From Pontibacterium granulatum (GTDB lineage: Bacteria > Pseudomonadota > Gammaproteobacteria > Pseudomonadales > Balneatricaceae), in NCBI RefSeq assembly GCF_029961155.1, contig NZ_JASBRH010000007.1, positions 172,323-236,322 on the forward strand: 64,000 nt of DNA. The letters are read 5' to 3'. The position numbers and the translations under genes are program-made. Below, piece by piece: positions 34,736 to 43,989 of this stretch (its first letter is position 1; the number at the start of each line of letters is the position of its first letter). The notes under the pieces are model-generated. The model saw only the letters and a list, made by a program, of their open reading frames with translations. It ran no database searches and was not told where the DNA came from.

Positions 34736-35416
34736 TCAGCTGCCGGCAGGCGGATACTCGGCAAAGGTACTGCTGCCGATCCAATCCTTAAACGAGTGCA
34801 CCAGCGTTTTATCCCCGGACAGTTCGATTGTCTTTGCTTTCAGCGCCTCGCTGGGCGAGAGATCCCCCATCCATACCTGAGTCATCGCTTTTAGCTGGGC
34901 GTTGATATAGAGGTCCGGTTCGTACCCCGGATCTTTCAGGCAGATATCCACATTGCCCGCCTCAACGATTAACCACCAGAATCGCATCGCCACGGCGTAA
35001 TCCACAAACTGGAAAAAGATTACTGAGCGTTTTTCAGGGAAGAACGACGTATCAATGCGCCGATGGATATCCCACATCAGGAGGGTGGGGTCCAGATCCT
35101 TGTCGGACATGTCACTGCGCACCCAGCGCTGGCCCCAGATCCCGAGCGCCATGATGATCGGGCTCAGCTCCTGACCCGCTTCGGTGAGGCTGTAGGAGAC
35201 GTTGGTGCCGTTCTTGTTGCGCGAGATGATGCCCTGTTTCTCCAGCAATTTAAGGCGGGTAGAGAGCAGGGTGGGAGAGATCAGGGGCAGCCCCATACGC
35301 AGGTTATTGAAGCTCTGATCGGCGCAGCACAGTTCGCGGATAATCAATAGCGTCCAGGGTTGGCCGAGCAATTCGGTTGACTTGGCAACGGGGCAAAATT
35401 GGCCGTAGTTAGGCAT
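34736..35416 (-). CDS. HxlR-family transcriptional regulator with extra C-terminal domain
   Basis: 226-aa regulator. A winged-helix HxlR domain (about residues 1-105) begins MPNYGQFCPVAKSTELLGQ with Cys8 at the position used for thiol sensing in this family, followed by WTLLIIRELC. The C-terminal half (about 120-226) resembles an SCP2-like lipid-carrier domain, seen in some HxlR relatives. It is divergent from the flavin reductase gene; a 19-bp palindrome TAGTACAAA-A-TTTGTACTA lies between them and is the likely operator. Confidence 0.85.
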   Translation of the reverse strand: MPNYGQFCPVAKSTELLGQPWTLLIIRELCCADQSFNNLRMGLPLISPTLLSTRLKLLEKQGIISRNKNGTNVSYSLTEAGQELSPIIMALGIWGQRWVRSDMSDKDLDPTLLMWDIHRRIDTSFFPEKRSVIFFQFVDYAVAMRFWWLIVEAGNVDICLKDPGYEPDLYINAQLKAMTQVWMGDLSPSEALKAKTIELSGDKTLVHSFKDWIGSSTFAEYPPAGS

Positions 35417-35445
35417 AAACAGGTACCAGACATGGAAATCTACCG

Positions 35446-35464
35446 TAGTACAAAATTTGTACTA
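35446..35464. promoter_or_regulatory. HxlR operator: perfect 19-bp palindrome
   Basis: TAGTACAAAATTTGTACTA has 9-bp arms around one central base. HxlR/YodB-type proteins bind TACT...AGTA palindromes. It lies 30 bp from the regulator start and 65 bp from the flavin reductase start. Confidence 0.75.
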
Positions 35465-35528
35465 TTTGAAAATTATAGGCGCCGTATCATGGAATCGTGA
35501 GCAGATAACTTATGCCGGAGGTAACACC

Positions 35529-36116
35529 ATGACCAGCCTAGCCTTGGATCAGATAAGGACCATGCGCGGCAGCGAGTATGCCGAGTGTCCTTCCCCGCAG
35601 GAGGCTTTGCACTCTCCCCAGGACTGTGATGCAGTTCGCCAGGATTTCCTGAATGCCATGAGCCGCCGCGTATCCAGCGTCAATCTGGTGGTCACCGACG
35701 GACCCGGGGGCCGTTTCGGGCTGACAGTGACCTGCATGAACTCGATCACAGCCGACCCGCCGATGGTGATGATTGGTATTAACCGCAAAAGCCCCCTGTG
35801 TGATGCCGTGGGTGAGAACGGCAGTTTCACCGTCAACCTGCTTTCCACTGAACAGAAACACCTGGCCGACAGCTTTGCAGGTATGGGGCCTGATCATGCC
35901 CGCTACGACTTTTCACAGGCTAAGTGGCATCGGGAGCACAACAATACGCTGATACTGTCTGATAGTGCTGCCGCCGTGGCTTGTGAGCTGGTGTCGTTTC
36001 ACGATGTCGGCAGCCATCGCCTGTTTATGGGGCGGGTGGTCAGTGCAAAACAGGGAGGCTCTCCGGCGCTCTGTTATAGCGAACGTGGTTACAAGTGTGC
36101 ACAGCCAATGGGCTGA
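35529..36116 (+). CDS. Flavin reductase family protein
   Basis: 195-aa NAD(P)H:flavin oxidoreductase-like protein. Family features are the N-terminal FLNAMSRRVSSVNLVVTDG, the RFGLTVTCMNSITADPPMVMIGIN segment (shown in part) and the later FTVNLLS and HRLFMGRVV. It likely supplies reduced flavin to the flavoenzyme encoded 100 bp downstream. ATG 35529 has GGAGG 7 bases upstream. Control by the divergent HxlR regulator is inferred. Confidence 0.88.
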   Translation: MTSLALDQIRTMRGSEYAECPSPQEALHSPQDCDAVRQDFLNAMSRRVSSVNLVVTDGPGGRFGLTVTCMNSITADPPMVMIGINRKSPLCDAVGENGSFTVNLLSTEQKHLADSFAGMGPDHARYDFSQAKWHREHNNTLILSDSAAAVACELVSFHDVGSHRLFMGRVVSAKQGGSPALCYSERGYKCAQPMG

Positions 36117-36215
36117 GTGAAAAAGAATCTCCCGGCTCCACCCAGGCCTGTCAGGGAAGAGGATGCTCCAGCCAGCCGTGGCGCCCACCAAATCCGTCTT
36201 AACAGGAGACACGTC

Positions 36216-37367
36216 ATGAATTCCGAAGCAATCAAAATTACAACAACAAGCAACGATGCATGGATCCGACTGGCTGATGCCTTGGGTAAAACCTTTGCCG
36301 ATCGAGCTGGGGCATACGACCGCAATTGCGAATTTGTCGCCGAAAACTATCGGGATCTTAAGGCCGCCAGTCTGTTCTCCATGGCGATTCCTGTGCAGTT
36401 TGGCGGCGGGGGGGCGGACTACACAACGCTCTGTGATGTCGTGCGTACCATCGGCTATCACTGCGGCTCTACCGGACTGGCTTATGCGATGCATTCACAC
36501 CCGGTGATGCTCAATGTATTCAAGGCGCTGCGTGGGGATGAAAAAGGAAAAGCCACTGTTACAAAGGTTGCAGCGAACGAGCTGATTATTGCCGGGACCG
36601 GTGCCAACGACTGGCTGCAATCCAATGGTACCGCTACCCCGATTGAAGGTGGTTACCGCATCAACGCCCATAAACGCTTCGTCAGCGGTGGTCCCGGTGC
36701 GGATGTGTTTGTCACTTCCGCTGTGCTGGCGGCTGATCCGCATTCCGGTGAGCCGGAGCAGGTGATGCATTTTGCGATCCCATTTTCTGCACCGGGGATC
36801 AGCATTCAGAGCAACTGGCACACGCTGGGTATGCGTGGTACCGGCTCCAACGATGTATTGATGGACGATGTATTTGTGCCTGAGGCCGCGGTTGTCGTTA
36901 AACGTCCGGTCGGGCAGTGGCATCCAATGTGGGACGTGATCCTACCGATCGCCATGCCGATCATTGTGTCCTGTTACGTAGGATTAGCAGAAGCCGCCGT
37001 GGATCTGGCGATGCACGCTGCCAGCGGTAAGGATTTCCTGGCATCCGAAGTGGGGCAGATGCAGAACGAACTCACCATTGCGAAACTGGCACTGGCCGAC
37101 ATGGTAAGCCGTAACGACAACTTCCGGTTCACACCGGACATTAACAACAGTGATGCGATCCTGGCGCGGAAAACCATCGCGACCACTGCGGTGAAAAATA
37201 CCGTGGAACAGGCGGCCAGCCTAGTGGGTGGTCCGGGGTTCTTCCAGGGACATCCGATGGAGCGGATCATCCGAGATATCCGGGCGATGCATTTCCACCC
37301 GCTACCGGAGAAACGCCAGCAGATCTTCAGCGGACGCCGGGCGTTGGGCATGGAGGCGGTGGTTTAA
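36216..37367 (+). CDS. Acyl-CoA-dehydrogenase-fold flavin monooxygenase (DszC/SfnC-like)
   Basis: 383-aa acyl-CoA dehydrogenase superfamily protein. It shows the FAD/substrate fold in HKRFVSGGPGADVFVTSAV and NWHTLGMRGTGSNDVLMDDVFVPE (core TLGMRGTGSNDV). The C-terminal domain has SLVGGPGFFQGHPMERIIRDIRAMHFHP. The pairing with a flavin reductase points to a FMNH2-dependent monooxygenase such as DszC or SfnC rather than a true dehydrogenase. The substrate is unknown. ATG 36216 has AGGAGA upstream; a longer in-frame reading from 36117 lacks such support. Confidence 0.82.
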   Translation: MNSEAIKITTTSNDAWIRLADALGKTFADRAGAYDRNCEFVAENYRDLKAASLFSMAIPVQFGGGGADYTTLCDVVRTIGYHCGSTGLAYAMHSHPVMLNVFKALRGDEKGKATVTKVAANELIIAGTGANDWLQSNGTATPIEGGYRINAHKRFVSGGPGADVFVTSAVLAADPHSGEPEQVMHFAIPFSAPGISIQSNWHTLGMRGTGSNDVLMDDVFVPEAAVVVKRPVGQWHPMWDVILPIAMPIIVSCYVGLAEAAVDLAMHAASGKDFLASEVGQMQNELTIAKLALADMVSRNDNFRFTPDINNSDAILARKTIATTAVKNTVEQAASLVGGPGFFQGHPMERIIRDIRAMHFHPLPEKRQQIFSGRRALGMEAVV

Positions 37368-37432
37368 ACGCAGTGGTGTATATGCTTCGAAGGGCACGCT
37401 AGGCACGTGCCCCTCATTCTTATACGGATTGG

Positions 37433-39625
37433 TTAATCGACAGTTACGTGCTGATGGGTGCCACTTGGGATATCGAGCTGTGATACGGGTAGCGGTCGGC
37501 TGAAGAAATAACCCTGTCCGAGGTCACAGCCGTATCTGCGCAGAATGTCCTCCTGCGTTTCCGTTTCGATACCTTCGGCGACCACCTGAAGCTGGAGTGT
37601 GTGTGCCATAAAGATAAGGCCACGCACGATACGTTGGTCGCTGCGGTTATCGTCCATCTCCATGACAAAGCTGCGATCGATCTTGAGCTTATCCGCGGGT
37701 AAGCGTCTCAGCATCGCAAGTGAAGAGTAACCGGTCCCAAAATCGTCGATGGCAATCTTTACCCCCATCGCTTTGAGCTGGTGCAGGATCGCTATCGCTG
37801 TATCAATATTTTCCATCAGGCTCGATTCGGTAATTTCGATCTGAAGGTAGCAGGCCGCCAACTGGCATTTGTCCAGTTCCCGTTGAATGTGTCCAGCCAG
37901 CTCCGGGTCCATAAACTGCTGGGGCGAGAGGTTGATCGATACGTAAGGGCTGTGGCCTGTGTGTTCCAGGTTCTCTTTGATAAACGAACAGGCCGCTTGA
38001 ATAACCAGATAACCGATATCTTTGATGCAGCCTGATTCTTCTGCTTGATCGATGAATTTATCGGGAAAGGTCAGGCCCAATTCGGGATGGTTCCAGCGAA
38101 TCAGCGCTTCGTAGGATTCAATGTTGCGGGTTTCCAGATCGTAGATCGGCTGGTAGTGCAGCACAAACTGGTTGTGGCTCACGGCAACGGCGAGTTGCTC
38201 ATCCAGGCGGATTTTGGCCAGGGCTTTGTCCTGCATCGATTTATCAAAGAAACAGTACTGTTTACCCCCGTTGTTTTTCGCTTCGTACATTGCCATATCG
38301 GCATTGCGGAGCAGGGAAGTGACATCCTCACCGTCTGTTGGGACCATGGTGATTCCCATCGACGCTGAGATGAGAAACTCCTTGTTGCTCAGGATGACCG
38401 GCTGTTCGATCACGGTAATCAGTGACTTGGCAACGCGGCTGACATTACTGATCGATAAAGGGTTCATCAGTAGAACGGCAAACTCATCACCGCCGAGTCG
38501 GGCAACCAGATCCGACTTGCGCAGCGTTGACGTTATGCGTTGCGAAATCTGCTGCAGAACCTGGTCTCCGGCTTCGTGTCCGAGCAAGTCGTTTACGCGC
38601 TTGAAGTCGTCCAGATCCAGGTAGATCAGGGCGGCAGTTTCGCCTTTTCGTTGTGTCTGTTTGATCACCTGGCCCAGATGCTCGCCCAATAGACGTCGGT
38701 TGGACAGGCCGGTGAGGGCATCGCGGAAGGCGAGGGTTTCCAGCTCTTTGGTTTTTCTCTTTACAAGGCGGCGCAGCTTCTCCGGTTGAGTCAATACGGA
38801 TCCGATGGTCAACGCCATGAACAAAGCGATAGCAAAGGAAACGGCGTAACCGATATAGAGTGTTGTCGAGGAAGGGCCTTGCGGATGGCTGATTGTCAGG
38901 GTCCAGCTATTGCCAGGAACTTGCAGTGTGGCGGAGTGGGAGGGATCGATAATAGGCTTTTTGGACTTCGCTATGATTTGACGTTCCCCCGTGTCGGGAT
39001 GAATTCGATCAAGGCAATAGCGATAGCCGCGGGATTCCAGGTCATCCAACTCAGTCTCTGCCAGCAGATCCTCCAGAAAAATGAGTGCCGATGTGAAGCC
39101 CCAAAAAACGTCCTCTCCATCCTGCTGTAAAAACACCGGGTTTCGTCCGATAACTGCGACACCGCCCTGGATCAGCTCAAAAGGGCCGGCGAGTGTCAGC
39201 TTGCGCTCCCGTATTGCAGTATGGGCTTCGGCCCTGCGTTGGTCATCCTTAAGAATGTTATGGCCTATAGCGCGCTCATTTCCTTGAAGGGGATGGATCC
39301 TTTGGATAATGCCGGCCGGTGCTAACTGCAGATTCGAGATGCCTCCAACGGAGCGCAATATCTCATCAGCAAATGACTCAAAATCATCGATGTCGCCGTT
39401 CTGCTGTTTGACTTCGAGAGCTAGAAAGCGTGTAGCGGACAGGGATCGCTGCAAGCGACGTTCGATGGCATGAGCCTGAACGTTAGCCACCTCGCTGATA
39501 AACAGGTGCTTTTCTTGCAGCGCCATTTTCTGGCTGATGTGGGTCCAGTAGATGCCAATTGTGCTGACCAACAGGAACAGCAGGACGCAGATTGCATTCT
39601 TACGGGATATGTACTGCAGGACCAT
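37433..39625 (-). CDS. CHASE-GGDEF-EAL membrane protein
   Basis: 730-aa c-di-GMP protein. TM1 (ICVLLFLLVSTIGIYW) is followed by a periplasmic CHASE-type sensor domain containing RIHPLQGNERAIGHN and GGVAVIGRNPVF. TM2 lies near residue 265, then the GGDEF domain with intact GGDEF and an RKSD inhibitory site. The EAL domain is intact (ESYEALIRWNHPELG, DDFGTGYSSL). It could synthesise or hydrolyse c-di-GMP in response to an external ligand. Codirectional with the carbonic anhydrase gene upstream but 205 bp away. Confidence 0.9.
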   Translation of the reverse strand: MVLQYISRKNAICVLLFLLVSTIGIYWTHISQKMALQEKHLFISEVANVQAHAIERRLQRSLSATRFLALEVKQQNGDIDDFESFADEILRSVGGISNLQLAPAGIIQRIHPLQGNERAIGHNILKDDQRRAEAHTAIRERKLTLAGPFELIQGGVAVIGRNPVFLQQDGEDVFWGFTSALIFLEDLLAETELDDLESRGYRYCLDRIHPDTGERQIIAKSKKPIIDPSHSATLQVPGNSWTLTISHPQGPSSTTLYIGYAVSFAIALFMALTIGSVLTQPEKLRRLVKRKTKELETLAFRDALTGLSNRRLLGEHLGQVIKQTQRKGETAALIYLDLDDFKRVNDLLGHEAGDQVLQQISQRITSTLRKSDLVARLGGDEFAVLLMNPLSISNVSRVAKSLITVIEQPVILSNKEFLISASMGITMVPTDGEDVTSLLRNADMAMYEAKNNGGKQYCFFDKSMQDKALAKIRLDEQLAVAVSHNQFVLHYQPIYDLETRNIESYEALIRWNHPELGLTFPDKFIDQAEESGCIKDIGYLVIQAACSFIKENLEHTGHSPYVSINLSPQQFMDPELAGHIQRELDKCQLAACYLQIEITESSLMENIDTAIAILHQLKAMGVKIAIDDFGTGYSSLAMLRRLPADKLKIDRSFVMEMDDNRSDQRIVRGLIFMAHTLQLQVVAEGIETETQEDILRRYGCDLGQGYFFSRPLPVSQLDIPSGTHQHVTVD

Positions 39626-39830
39626 ACCGTAACTCGAAAACAGGAGAAGTTGTCGAACATAGCACAGCTAATCACTGCAGGAAACTGTAAGCTTGTGGTC
39701 GTTTAGTGCGGTGTGCAGCGGTACTGTGCACGTCAGACATTTACACCGGGGTGGATGGCGGCATGGTAATCAAGGCCATGCCGTTCCACGTTTCCTGATC
39801 AGAAGGAAAAGGAGGAGGGGGGCGAAGAGC

Positions 39831-40487
39831 TTACAGGCCCGCTATGATCTCCGCATATTGTTCATAAAAATCTCGGAACACGGTATCACTGTGGTGGCAG
39901 CAGCGTATGCCACCGTTTTCGATATTGTAGATCCAGCCATGGATCTCTACTTTGCCGGTAGCCAGCTTCGCTGCAACTGTCGGGTGGGTGCGGATGTGCT
40001 GTACCTGCTGCAGCACGTTTTCCTCAATGGCTTCGTTAAGATGTTCGTGACCGACGCAGACATCAAACGGGATGTCGTGGCGCTCCCGGACGATCTCCAT
40101 CGCCGATCGGCAGTGGCTTAGCCATTCTTTGACGTGAGGGAGCCCTTTAAGTGCGGACATGTCCAATGCCCCCTTGATCGCACCACAATCGGTGTGACCG
40201 CAGATTATGATATGGCGGACGCCGAGTACAGCAACGGCATACTCGATAGACGCGGTCATGCCGCCGGTTTCGTTACTGTGTGGCGGGATAATGTTGCCGG
40301 CGTTACGACAGATAAACAGATCACCGGGATCGGTGCCGGTGAGCAGGTTTGGGTCGATACGAGAATCAGAGCAGGTGATAAACAGGATATCCGGGTTCTG
40401 ACCGGTGGCCAACGTACCAAACAGGTCTTTGTTTTCCGGATAAACGTTCTGTCGGAAGTTGATGACACCTTTTACGATTTTTTCCAT
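39831..40487 (-). CDS. Beta-class carbonic anhydrase
   Basis: 218-aa enzyme interconverting CO2 and bicarbonate. Zinc ligands and catalytic pair are visible: CSDSR (residues about 39-43) and HTDCGA (about 98-103). GGMTASIEYAV is the family segment. It lies 90 bp downstream of pycB on the same strand, so it may supply bicarbonate for pyruvate carboxylase, though a hairpin separates them. Confidence 0.95.
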   Translation of the reverse strand: MEKIVKGVINFRQNVYPENKDLFGTLATGQNPDILFITCSDSRIDPNLLTGTDPGDLFICRNAGNIIPPHSNETGGMTASIEYAVAVLGVRHIIICGHTDCGAIKGALDMSALKGLPHVKEWLSHCRSAMEIVRERHDIPFDVCVGHEHLNEAIEENVLQQVQHIRTHPTVAAKLATGKVEIHGWIYNIENGGIRCCHHSDTVFRDFYEQYAEIIAGL

Positions 40488-40533
40488 TTTAATATCCGAT
40501 AGTTCAATGACTCAGGTGGCAGAAGCTTTACTG

Positions 40534-40565
40534 ATACCCGCATGTCCGCAGGGACATGCAGGTAT
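40534..40565 (-). terminator. Hairpin between pycB and carbonic anhydrase genes
   Basis: GCATGTCC (40540-40547) and GGACATGC (40552-40559) form the inner stem, with outer ATACC and GGTAT pairs (40534-40538, 40561-40565). There is no clear T-run, so it could be partial termination or mRNA processing. Confidence 0.5.
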
Positions 40566-40577
40566 TCTAGTCGGCTA

Positions 40578-42383
40578 TCAGCCGATCTCCATCAGGACTT
40601 CACCCGGAGTGACACGATCGCCCTTGGCGACGTGAATCGCTTTTACCGTACCGGCGATATTGGCGTGCAGCTCGGTTTCCATCTTCATTGCTTCCGCGAC
40701 CAATACGGCCTGGCCTGCGGTAACTTCGTCACCTACCGCCACCAGAATCTCGAAGATGTTACCCGGCATGGTGGTGGTGACATGACCCGGCTCGGATGCG
40801 CGCTGACGGCTGCTGCCACCCTCGGCAACAAACTCGTTCTGTGGTTCGAAGATCACCTCTTCCGGCATCCCGTCCATGGACAGGTAGATCTTGCGCTTGC
40901 CCGCACCGTGGTCGCCGATGCCGGTCACGGCGATTTCGTATGTTTCACCGTGTACGTCAATGCGGAATTCCGAGGCATTGGCATGGCCCAGCTTCGCACC
41001 GCCAGCCGCTTCCGGTGGCAGCAATTCCTCCGGTTTCAGGGTGCCGTCGGTACGCTGCTGCAGGAATTCACGGCCCAGATCCGGGAACATCGCATAGGTC
41101 AGAACATCCTCTTCGCTTTTCGCCAGTGCGCCGATATCCTCGCGCAGCTTGTTCAGTTCCGGTTTCAGCAGGTCCGCCGGACGACCAACGTCCACCGCTT
41201 CGTTGCCGATCGCCTTCTTCTGTACGTCAGGGTCCACTGCCGCCGGTGCCGCACCGTAACCGCCCTGCAGGTAACGCTTCACCTCGTTAGTGATGGTCTT
41301 GTAGCGTTCTCCGGCCAGGACGTTGTAGACCGCCTGGGTACCTACGATCTGAGACGTTGGCGTTACCAGCGGTGGGTAACCCAAGTCCTTGCGTACACGT
41401 GGGATCTCGGCAAATACGTCGCGAATCTTGTCCAGCGCGTTTTGCTCTTTCAGCTGGTTGGCCAGGTTGGACATCATGCCGCCCGGTACCTGGTTGATCT
41501 GTACCGAAACGTCCTCACGGGTGAATTCGCTTTCGAACTGATGGTACTTTTTGCGCACTTCACGGAAGTAGTCGGCGATCTCGCCCAGCAACTCCAGATC
41601 CAGGCCGGTGTCGTACTGGGAGTCTTTCAGCGCGGCTACCTGGGATTCGGTTGCCGGGTGGCTGGTGCCGCTGGCAAACGAGGAGATCGCTGTATCGATA
41701 CGGTCAGCGCCGGCTTCGATTGCCTTCAGCTGGCACAGTTGGGCCAGACCGGCGGTAGAGTGGCTGTGCACAACAATCGGCAGGTCGAGTGCTTCTTTCA
41801 GCGCCGCGACCAGATCATAGGTAGCGTATGGCGTCAGTAGGCCTGCCATGTCCTTGATCACGATCGAGTCTGCGCCCATATCGCGCATTGCTTCGGCCTG
41901 TTTGACGAACAGCTCAGTCGTGTGCACCGGGCTGGTGGTGTAGCAGATGGTCCCCTGGGCGTGCTTGCCTGCTTTCTTCACCGCTTTCATCGCGGTTTCC
42001 AGGTTGCGTACGTCGTTCAGGGCATCGAATACGCGGAATACGTCGATACCGTTTGCAGCGGCTTTTTCAACAAACGCTTCCACCACATCATCCGCGTAAT
42101 GGCGGTAGCCGAGCAGGTTCTGACCGCGCAGCAGCATCTGCAGGCGGGTATTCGGCAGGGCGGCACGCAGCTGGCGCAGACGTTCCCATGGGTCTTCCTT
42201 GAGGAAGCGAACACAGGCGTCAAAGGTGGCGCCGCCCCAGACTTCAAGCGACCAGTAACCGACCTGATCAAGCTTGTCGCAGATCGGCAGCATATCCTCG
42301 GTACGCATACGGGTTGCGATCAATGACTGGTGGGCGTCACGCAAAACCACATCGGTGATTTCGATTTTCTTGTTGTTGCTCAT
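40578..42383 (-). CDS. pycB: Pyruvate carboxylase subunit B (carboxyltransferase + biotin carrier)
   Basis: 601-aa protein of the OadA/PycB family. The carboxyltransferase barrel begins ITDVVLRDAHQSLIATRMRT (core LRDAHQS) and has the metal-binding HSHSTAGLAQL. The C-terminal biotinyl domain has AEAMKMETEL with the biotin Lys. Oxaloacetate decarboxylase beta and gamma subunits are absent, and the biotin carboxylase gene is directly upstream, so this is pyruvate carboxylase making oxaloacetate from pyruvate. AGGAGA precedes the ATG. Confidence 0.93.
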   Translation of the reverse strand: MSNNKKIEITDVVLRDAHQSLIATRMRTEDMLPICDKLDQVGYWSLEVWGGATFDACVRFLKEDPWERLRQLRAALPNTRLQMLLRGQNLLGYRHYADDVVEAFVEKAAANGIDVFRVFDALNDVRNLETAMKAVKKAGKHAQGTICYTTSPVHTTELFVKQAEAMRDMGADSIVIKDMAGLLTPYATYDLVAALKEALDLPIVVHSHSTAGLAQLCQLKAIEAGADRIDTAISSFASGTSHPATESQVAALKDSQYDTGLDLELLGEIADYFREVRKKYHQFESEFTREDVSVQINQVPGGMMSNLANQLKEQNALDKIRDVFAEIPRVRKDLGYPPLVTPTSQIVGTQAVYNVLAGERYKTITNEVKRYLQGGYGAAPAAVDPDVQKKAIGNEAVDVGRPADLLKPELNKLREDIGALAKSEEDVLTYAMFPDLGREFLQQRTDGTLKPEELLPPEAAGGAKLGHANASEFRIDVHGETYEIAVTGIGDHGAGKRKIYLSMDGMPEEVIFEPQNEFVAEGGSSRQRASEPGHVTTTMPGNIFEILVAVGDEVTAGQAVLVAEAMKMETELHANIAGTVKAIHVAKGDRVTPGEVLMEIG

Positions 42384-42436
42384 GTTTTGTTCTCCTGCAA
42401 CCGGGCTGGCGGTTGGCTAAAATCTGTTGCCTGTGT

Positions 42437-43852
42437 TCACCAGCCCGCGTGGGCTGCAATGGCTGCGGCGATGGCCAGTGCCATCTCACTTGGATGACGT
42501 TTCTCGGAATACTCCATCAACTCAGGGTGGTTCGGTACAAAGCTGGTATCGAAGTCACCGCGCTGGAAATCCGGGTGGCGCAGAATCTGCTGGTAGTAGT
42601 TGGCGGTCGTCTTGATGCCATGCAGGCGCATATCGTCCAGTGCACGCTGGCCGCGCGCGACCACTTCATCCCAGCTCAATGCCCAGACCACCAGTTTCAG
42701 ACACATGGAGTCGTAATACGGCGGAATCTCGTAGCCGGTGTAGATGGCGGTATCCACGCGCACGCCCGGACCACCCGACGCGTAGTAGTGGGAGATACGA
42801 CCAAAGCTCGGCAGGAAGTCGTTTTTCGGGTCTTCCGCGTTGATGCGGAACTGCAGAGCGAAACCGCGGAAGCTGATGTCCTGTTGACGGTAGCTCAGCT
42901 CCAGTCCGGAGGCGATACGCAACTGTTCACGGACGATGTCCACACCGGTGATCTGTTCGGTAATGGTATGCTCCACCTGAACACGGGTGTTCATCTCCAT
43001 GAAGTAGACTTCATTGCCGGCAAGCAGGAATTCAACTGTACCGGCGTTCTCGTAACCCACGGCTTCGGCCGCCTTGACCGCGAGGTTGCCGATGTAAAGG
43101 CGTTGCTCGGGAGTCAGCTGGGGGCTGGGTGCGATTTCGATCAGTTTCTGGTTACGGCGCTGAATAGAGCAATCACGCTCATACAGGTGGATGACGTTGC
43201 CGTGGCTGTCGGCCAGGACCTGTACCTCGATATGGCGAGGATTGACGATGCACTTTTCCATAAACACTTCGGCCGAACCGAAGGCCTTGGTTGCCTCGGA
43301 AATTACGCGCGGGTACTGCTGCTTCAGCTCTTGCGGGGTGTCGCAACGACGGATGCCGCGGCCGCCACCACCGGAGGTGGCTTTGATCATGATCGGGTAA
43401 CCGATCTCGTCAGCCAGTTTCAGTGCTTCGTCGATGTCGGCCAGGTTGCCTTCAGAGCCCGGTGTGATGGGTACGCCAGCAGCACGCATGGAGTCACGCG
43501 CCTGGGTCTTGTCACCCATGCGGTGAATCACTTCAGCTTTCGGGCCGATAAAGGTAATGCCTTGCTCTTCGCAAAGACGGGCGAATTCGGCATTTTCGGA
43601 CAGAAAACCGTATCCAGGATGGATTGCATCGCAGCCTGTTTCGAGTGCGAGGTTGACGATACGGGTCGGATCAAGATAGCCCTTAAGCGGGTCTTCACCC
43701 AGCGAATAGGCCTCATCGGCACGTTTTACGTGCAGCGCGTAACGATCGGGCTCGGTATAAATTGCCACGGAGCGGATGCCCATTTCGGCGCACGCGCGCA
43801 CGATGCGGACAGCAATCTCACCACGGTTGGCAATCAGCACTTTTTTTATCAT
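42437..43852 (-). CDS. pycA: Pyruvate carboxylase subunit A (biotin carboxylase)
   Basis: 471-aa AccC-like biotin carboxylase. It starts MIKKVLIANRGEIAVRIVRA, has HPGYGFLSENAEFA, the glycine-rich ATP lid KATSGGGGRGIR, and catalytic EMNTRVQVEHTITE. It charges biotin on PycB with bicarbonate using ATP. The pair supplies oxaloacetate to the TCA cycle. GAGGAGA precedes the ATG. Divergent from the LysR gene, with an operator-like dyad between. Confidence 0.94.
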   Translation of the reverse strand: MIKKVLIANRGEIAVRIVRACAEMGIRSVAIYTEPDRYALHVKRADEAYSLGEDPLKGYLDPTRIVNLALETGCDAIHPGYGFLSENAEFARLCEEQGITFIGPKAEVIHRMGDKTQARDSMRAAGVPITPGSEGNLADIDEALKLADEIGYPIMIKATSGGGGRGIRRCDTPQELKQQYPRVISEATKAFGSAEVFMEKCIVNPRHIEVQVLADSHGNVIHLYERDCSIQRRNQKLIEIAPSPQLTPEQRLYIGNLAVKAAEAVGYENAGTVEFLLAGNEVYFMEMNTRVQVEHTITEQITGVDIVREQLRIASGLELSYRQQDISFRGFALQFRINAEDPKNDFLPSFGRISHYYASGGPGVRVDTAIYTGYEIPPYYDSMCLKLVVWALSWDEVVARGQRALDDMRLHGIKTTANYYQQILRHPDFQRGDFDTSFVPNHPELMEYSEKRHPSEMALAIAAAIAAHAGW

Positions 43853-43947
43853 TGGTTCTCCTCAGCCTTCAGGCAACCTGCCATCAGAGTTGTGCATCAT
43901 CCTAGTACGCCAATTGGCTAAGCAGAAATTGATATTTTTTGGTTTAT

Positions 43948-43967
43948 CTATAAGGTATTGCTTATAG
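43948..43967. promoter_or_regulatory. LysR-type operator between pycA and its regulator
   Basis: CTATAAG-GTATTG-CTTATAG: perfect 7-bp arms with a 6-base spacer, of the size and symmetry of LysR-type recognition boxes. It lies 23 bp upstream of the regulator start and 96 bp upstream of pycA. Confidence 0.65.
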
Positions 43968-43989
43968 GTAAGCGGATATTGAAAAGTAA

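Noticed and set aside
40578..42383. Oxaloacetate decarboxylase alpha subunit (sodium pump)
   Set aside because: No beta or gamma subunit genes nearby, and a biotin carboxylase partner is adjacent, so pyruvate carboxylase fits better.
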